Below are positions 43,683 to 48,857 of a stretch of DNA of 48,857 bases, one piece after another; the first letter of the stretch is position 1; every line of letters starts with the position of its first letter. Source of the DNA: Planctomycetaceae bacterium (GTDB taxonomy: Bacteria; Planctomycetota; Planctomycetia; Planctomycetales; Planctomycetaceae); contig JAGQPX010000049.1 of NCBI GenBank assembly GCA_020426505.1, positions 1 through 48,857 of the forward strand. The letters run 5' to 3'. Below the pieces are notes generated by a model. The model worked only from the letters and a program-made list of their open reading frames with translations. It made no database searches and was not told where the DNA came from. A program made the position numbers and the translations under genes.

Positions 43683-43800
43683 AGAGCAACACCGGGGGCG
43701 ATTGTCAGACCATTTTGATTTTGCACCATGAACTGAACCCGACGGTCTGAAACCCCGCTGAGCATCTCGGTCGCAACGACGTGACCAGATGCTGCTCTTT
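43681..43800 (+). ncRNA. Candidate structured RNA element downstream of the S41 peptidase
   Basis: Four nested or adjacent stems fit a three-way junction. AAAGAGCA (43681-43688) pairs with TGCTCTTT (43793-43800); CGGGG (43693-43697) with CCCCG (43753-43757); TCAGACC (43705-43711) with GGTCTGA (43744-43750); and AGCATCT (43761-43767) with AGATGCT (43787-43793), enclosing GGTC/GACC (43769-43772 with 43783-43786). The outer stem starts at the stop codon of the peptidase gene. It may be a structured 3' UTR or small RNA; it matches no RNA family I know. One base is used by two stems. Confidence 0.4.
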
Positions 43801-43932
43801 CTCCTGCGACCCCATGCTGACAACGGTCGCCCGCTTCTGTCCCACCCGTCCCCACGCTACCGAGGGACGTAACGCTTCCGGGACTCACCCTTCTCGAACT
43901 AGCACACGTGCTGTCCTTTATCCGTGTGCCGA

Positions 43933-45828
43933 TCAGTATTCGGTTGTCAGAATGGCACCGCTTTGCTCGACATAAGCAAGCTGATCGGGAGTCATGAGGG
44001 CATCTCGCAGGTCAACGAGATAGAAGTCCAGGCCCTCGATGTTGGCTCCGCGGAGGTCGCAGCCTCGGAGACTGGCTTTGCGGATTTCCTCGGGAGCTTT
44101 GTAGTGCTGCTCCGAGATTTCATCTGTGTAGAAGCCGGTGCGGCTGCCTTCACTGGCGAAGGGACTAAATAGCAGTCCCTCGCGACTGGAGCCCATGTGG
44201 AAGGTCGCTCCCCGCAGATCGGCGTCCCGCAAATCGGCTCCTTCCCAGTCGATTTCGCCGAGTTTTGCATTGCGCAGATCGGCTTTTCGGAAGTCGGCTC
44301 GATGCAGGCGGGATCCGGTCATGTCGGCACAAGACAGATAGGCACCGGACAACTCAGCATCCGGCCATTCGACGTCTTCCAGATTTGCCGCTGAGAGGCA
44401 AGCCCCTGTGAACACTGCTTTGTTGAGGATTGCCGTCCGCAGGTCTGCCCTATCGAGCTGGGCTCCCTTGAGATTTGCATTGAGAAAGTCGGTCGAGTCG
44501 AAGTTGCACCGATTGAAAACAGCTTTCCTCAGTTCAGCACCTCGGAGACTTGCTCCAGTGAAGTCAGCTTCGTTGCAGCATGCATGAGAGAGTTTGGCCT
44601 CATCCATGATTGCGTGTGAGAAGTCCGTCTGGCCGAATGTGGTCTTGGTCAGATCGGCATCTCGCAAATCTGCATGAGCAAAGTCGACGTTGTGTCCCCG
44701 TGACTGCTCGAGCTGCGCGGATTCCAGATTGGCCGACGAGAAGTCGGCCGCGTGCAATGTCGAACTTCTGAGATCAGCCCGTTCGAGGATTGCTCCACTG
44801 AAGTCGACCAGAGTCAGATCGTCTTTCTTCAGACAGATCCCTGACCAGTCGACATGGTCGAGATACGCCCCCCACAGATTGATGCCGCGAGGGAGTGACT
44901 TCGGACGCCAGTCGGGGTCTGCAATCCTCACCAGACTGGCGATGTCTCCTCTCTTCCTGACACTGGAACTGAAGAAACCGTCTGGTTTTGAGAACGCGCG
45001 CTTCAGTTCCAGAAGAAGACTGGCGTGACCGGCAATCAGTCCACCTGTGGCTTTCACCAAATCATGGGGCATCCGACCTCCGAAGTCGTGAGTTTCGCCC
45101 GTCGATTGCAACATTCTGAGGAGACCGTCAGCCCCCAGCAAAGTGTGAATTGAAGCATGAGTGAACAGGACTTCGTATTGTCTGGAAAGGCCCGCCATCC
45201 GCATCTTCATGAAGGCTTTGTGCGTCATCTCGGCAATATGTGGCTCATCCGACTCATCACATGCCAACAGGCAATAACGTTCCACATGACGTCGAAGTTC
45301 GTCGGATGTCAGGACCGCATTGAGATGCTTCCGAACAGCCGCATGGACATTGGGAACTATTTCGTCACTCGCCAGAGCATCGAGGGCAATCGACCACCAG
45401 AGGGGCGACCCGTTCAGAAAGTGGCCATCTCCTACTCGACTGATGACATCTCCACACTTGTCGGGATGTAAGGCGAGCAGGTACTCGATCCACTCGTCCC
45501 GGCTCCAGTGACACAATCGCAACTCAGTAGCACCTCGCCATCCCGATGTCGTTTGCAGCGTGCAGATGATCGGCCTTTCGTCGTCAAACCCAGGCGGATC
45601 GTCGGAATGGGCGTTGTCGATCAGGTGTATAGAGTCCGCATCGGGAAGAACGGCTGCCAGATGCTGCAACGCAACTGTCTTTCCGCTCTGCCTCTCACCG
45701 ATCACCACAATTGGCTGTTGTTGCCCCCGCTCGATCAACTCCTGCACTTCGTCCTGGAGGAGGACGGTATCACCCGTCACCGGTGACGTCACACGCGGAC
45801 GAACGGCAGCCAAAGCAGGCTCGATCAT
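43933..45828 (-). CDS. P-loop NTPase with C-terminal pentapeptide repeats
   Basis: 631-residue soluble protein. The N-terminal half is an NTPase with Walker A GERQSGKT (44-51) and a probable Walker B in SIHLIDNA (66-73), followed by a helical region (about 110-300). From about residue 316 to 560 it has tandem pentapeptide repeats of the A(D/N)LxxA form, for example SGAILERADLRSSTLHAADF and ADLRDADLTKTTF, which make a right-handed beta-helix. The repeat part ends with a gap and resumes near residue 600 (GCDLRGANIEGLDF). GGAGG lies 8 bp before the ATG. This domain order is found in signalling or defence-type STAND-like proteins, but I cannot assign a system; no effector gene is adjacent. Confidence 0.88.
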   Translation of the reverse strand: MIEPALAAVRPRVTSPVTGDTVLLQDEVQELIERGQQQPIVVIGERQSGKTVALQHLAAVLPDADSIHLIDNAHSDDPPGFDDERPIICTLQTTSGWRGATELRLCHWSRDEWIEYLLALHPDKCGDVISRVGDGHFLNGSPLWWSIALDALASDEIVPNVHAAVRKHLNAVLTSDELRRHVERYCLLACDESDEPHIAEMTHKAFMKMRMAGLSRQYEVLFTHASIHTLLGADGLLRMLQSTGETHDFGGRMPHDLVKATGGLIAGHASLLLELKRAFSKPDGFFSSSVRKRGDIASLVRIADPDWRPKSLPRGINLWGAYLDHVDWSGICLKKDDLTLVDFSGAILERADLRSSTLHAADFSSANLESAQLEQSRGHNVDFAHADLRDADLTKTTFGQTDFSHAIMDEAKLSHACCNEADFTGASLRGAELRKAVFNRCNFDSTDFLNANLKGAQLDRADLRTAILNKAVFTGACLSAANLEDVEWPDAELSGAYLSCADMTGSRLHRADFRKADLRNAKLGEIDWEGADLRDADLRGATFHMGSSREGLLFSPFASEGSRTGFYTDEISEQHYKAPEEIRKASLRGCDLRGANIEGLDFYLVDLRDALMTPDQLAYVEQSGAILTTEY

Positions 45829-46216
45829 CAGACAGTCCTCCGAAGAAAGAACTGGGGAGAGACCCGAGCTTGAATTCTAACAAACCGTGCGGGACCGAGA
45901 ACAGGTATCAGCTGGCAGGCGGCTTCCACTCCACGCTCTGCTTCACCATATCTCCTTGTGTCGATGACGTTACCGTCCTCGTCGTCCGATGGCGGGAACA
46001 AAAGAGTTCACTTCCGACCTGCTCAACTCGGTTGGGGTGAGTTTTCCGATTGTGTGGTTGTTCCACTTGATCCGTGCGACTGTTGCAAGCAGAGTCCGGC
46101 GGGGAATCATTCGGTTTCAGGGATCGCCTTCTCGACAATGAATGCATAGAAACTTGAGTTTGAGACGAAAAGACTCAAGCGGGGTGCGAGAAACTGTCTC
46201 AGGAGGAAGACGGACA
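45829..46216. other. Divergent intergenic region
   Basis: About 390 bp between the divergent pentapeptide-NTPase gene and the GT8 gene. It must hold promoters for both. I see no convincing gene, hairpin or operator. The AGGAGG at 46201-46206 is the ribosome-binding site of the GT8 gene. Confidence 0.5.
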
Positions 46217-47077
46217 ATGTCTGACCGAGCGATCGACACGCTGAAGGCGCACGCCCCGACCGATCGATGTGCGTGTGCGACCGTCATCACGACTCCGAAG
46301 TATGTGATCGGGGCGATGGTGCTGGGGCATTCGTTGCGGATGCAGAACTGGCCGCACGAGTTGGTCGTGTTTGTGACGGCTGACGTTGGAACGGATGAGC
46401 GTCAGGAACTCTTGCGGGTGTGGGACCGAGTGGTCGAGATTGAGCCGATCGCCAACCCGAATCAGCGGAAGGAACTCGCGTTCTCCAGCTTTGCCACGAC
46501 GTACACCAAGTTGCGGGTGTGGGAGCAGACGGAGTACGCGAAGCTCATTCTGCTGGATGCGGACACGACCGTGATGGGTGATCTGACGGACCTGCTTGAC
46601 CGTCCGGACTTCGCAGCCGGTCCGTGTGGCACCGCCTGTGATCAGTTCAACTCGGGCGTGATGGTGCTCACGCCTTCGCAGGCTGTCTTCGAAGACATGT
46701 TGACGCAGCTGTCGGAACTGGGGTCATACGACGGCGGCGATCAGGGGTTTCTCAACTCGTACTTCTCCGACTGGTACACAGGACCGGGTGAGCGACGCTT
46801 GCCGTTTTCGTACAACGTCCCGTGGCTGCTGGCGTTCTATGCGAAGGCCTGGAAACGGATCGAGGATGAGATCAAGGTGATCCACTACTACGGCCCGCAG
46901 AAACCGTGGCAGCTCAAAGGCGAGACGGCTTACACGATCCTCACGCGGGTCGTGAGGTTCATGACGTCGCTTGAAGTCGTCGAGCCATCGCCGCGTGCGA
47001 CGTGGTGGAACATCCATGCGGACATGCAGAAGACACTGCGTGCTCAGGCGAAGGCCGGGTTGAAGCGCGCGGGCTGA
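46217..47077 (+). CDS. Glycosyltransferase family 8, glycogenin-like
   Basis: 286 residues from ATG 46217, with AGGAGG about ten bases upstream. GT8 retaining glycosyltransferase: the N-terminal ATVITTPKYVIGAMVLGHSLR binds nucleotide sugar, LLDADTTVM (112-120) contains the DxD metal motif, and CGTACDQFNSGVMVLTPSQ and DGGDQGFLNSYFSDW are family segments. The final IHYYGPQKPWQL matches the G-x-K-P-W motif of glycogenin. Whether it uses UDP-glucose or another donor is not visible. It is monocistronic and converges on the VWA gene; a palindrome lies between them. Confidence 0.92.
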   Translation: MSDRAIDTLKAHAPTDRCACATVITTPKYVIGAMVLGHSLRMQNWPHELVVFVTADVGTDERQELLRVWDRVVEIEPIANPNQRKELAFSSFATTYTKLRVWEQTEYAKLILLDADTTVMGDLTDLLDRPDFAAGPCGTACDQFNSGVMVLTPSQAVFEDMLTQLSELGSYDGGDQGFLNSYFSDWYTGPGERRLPFSYNVPWLLAFYAKAWKRIEDEIKVIHYYGPQKPWQLKGETAYTILTRVVRFMTSLEVVEPSPRATWWNIHADMQKTLRAQAKAGLKRAG

Positions 47078-47105
47078 TGAGATCCGGCAAAGGTGTGGTC
47101 TTCGT

Positions 47106-47190
47106 GCTCCGCGTGATGACAGTGGCGCTCTGACGTGTGCGAGCTTGTCGAAAGTCGACCCTTGATCCGCTCATCACGCGGAGCGTGATG
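47106..47190. repeat. Inverted repeat between convergent GT8 and VWA genes
   Basis: GCTCCGCGTGATGA (47106-47119) is a perfect 14-bp inverted repeat of TCATCACGCGGAGC (47171-47184). The second copy can also fold locally: CATCACGC (47172-47179), loop GGA, GCGTGATG (47183-47190). A small hairpin GTCGA-AAG-TCGAC (47147-47159) lies between. It may act as a bidirectional terminator, or be a dispersed repeat. Confidence 0.65.
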
Positions 47191-47201
47191 GCGACATTGG
47201 T

Positions 47202-48422
<1,221 letters not shown>

Positions 48423-48516
48423 GAGTGAGGGTGACGGGTTACATGATCGGAAGGTGTGCAGCAGGAATGACGAATGTCGAAATCAGAAGGAAAGATCACC
48501 CACAGTATGTCGTTCC

Positions 48517-48857
48517 TTAGTTTCTCATCGACATCACCGCTTCGACGTCGTTCTCTCTTTTGAGGAGGACGCCGAGGAAGGGCATCTCGGCGGCGAGGGT
48601 GTCGGTGCTGATGCCTCCTCTTTGCAGAGCAGCGATCCAGTCGACGAGTTCGCTGGTTGATGGGCGTTTGCGGATCGAGGGGAGTTCACGCAGCCAGTAG
48701 AAGCGGAGCAGCACCTGTTTGAGCAGTTCGTCTTCGACGTTTGGATGATGCACGCGGACGATGTCGACCATCGTTTGTTTGTCGGGGAAGGCGATGTAGT
48801 GGAACACGCACCGCCGCAGGAAGGCGTCGGGGAGTTCCTTCTCGTTGTTGGAAGTGA
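48517..48857 (-). CDS. MoxR-type AAA ATPase, C-terminal part
   Basis: The open frame runs off the right edge of the window; the first visible residues are TSNNEKELPDAFLRRCVFHYI, the sensor-1 and arginine-finger region of MoxR-like ATPases. The lid region follows (FPDKQTMVDIVRVHHPNVED ... RPSTSELVDWIAAL), and the protein ends in VEAVMSMRN. The Walker motifs are outside the window. It lies directly upstream of the VWA/CoxE-like gene, a usual pairing in which the ATPase and VWA protein form one chaperone. The start cannot be seen. Confidence 0.9.
   Translation of the reverse strand, partial: TSNNEKELPDAFLRRCVFHYIAFPDKQTMVDIVRVHHPNVEDELLKQVLLRFYWLRELPSIRKRPSTSELVDWIAALQRGGISTDTLAAEMPFLGVLLKRENDVEAVMSMRN

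Noticed and set aside
42666..43823. 385-codon minus-strand frame opposite the S41 peptidase
   Set aside because: A long antisense shadow of a high G+C gene; the plus-strand product has all catalytic residues.

Overview
The window reads as chromosomal DNA of a planctomycete, most likely of the order Planctomycetales. Pointers are a DUF1559 pilin-like protein with the H-x9-DG C-terminal motif, a secreted formylglycine-type sulfatase, a DUF6797-type secreted protein with a PQQ-dehydrogenase-like region, a sodium:solute symporter paired with a DUF3311 protein, a GT8 glycogenin-like enzyme, and moderately high G+C. Taxonomy is inferred from gene content only.

Layout. 1-2530: end of the F1Fo ATP synthase operon (atpD 3' end, atpC), an FHA protein and PRPP synthetase. 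3273-5711: a three-gene RiPP-type cluster: a twin-arginine, lipobox-bearing precursor with repeated C-x-G-x-x-x-C motifs, a DUF692/MNIO oxidase and a DUF2063 partner; this is the most striking system here. 5713-11127: a winged-helix AAA ATPase, a lipoprotein peptidoglycan amidase, a likely inactive alpha/beta hydrolase, an ECF sigma factor with an anti-sigma-like membrane protein, and a small Tyr-rich exported protein. 11436-12779: a Pro-rich exported probable beta-barrel. 13304-19354: a tightly overlapping type II secretion/type IV pilus-like operon with three GspF-like proteins, three pseudopilin-like proteins and a DUF1559 protein, but no ATPase or secretin.

19596-33314 is a long plus-strand block of membrane genes: two large paralogous membrane-anchored proteins, two ABC-2 permeases, one ABC ATPase, a MoxR ATPase, a coiled-coil membrane protein and a DUF6797 protein. 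Several of its gene junctions carry imperfect palindromes of similar architecture but unrelated sequence, and one of these encodes the start of a signal peptide. 33344-36332: nusB and ribH, a secreted esterase, and two small membrane proteins overlapping tail to tail. 36429-40874: sulfatase, truncated haemoglobin, small membrane protein, and the symporter pair. 41625-43682: csrA and an S41 peptidase, followed by a candidate structured RNA element. 43933-48857: an NTPase-pentapeptide repeat protein, a GT8 glycosyltransferase, a VWA (CoxE-like) protein and the 5'-truncated gene of its probable MoxR-type AAA partner.

No tRNA, rRNA, CRISPR array, transposase or phage gene was recognised. Start codons were moved inward wherever the longest frame overlapped an upstream gene or lacked a plausible ribosome-binding site; these choices are explained entry by entry.
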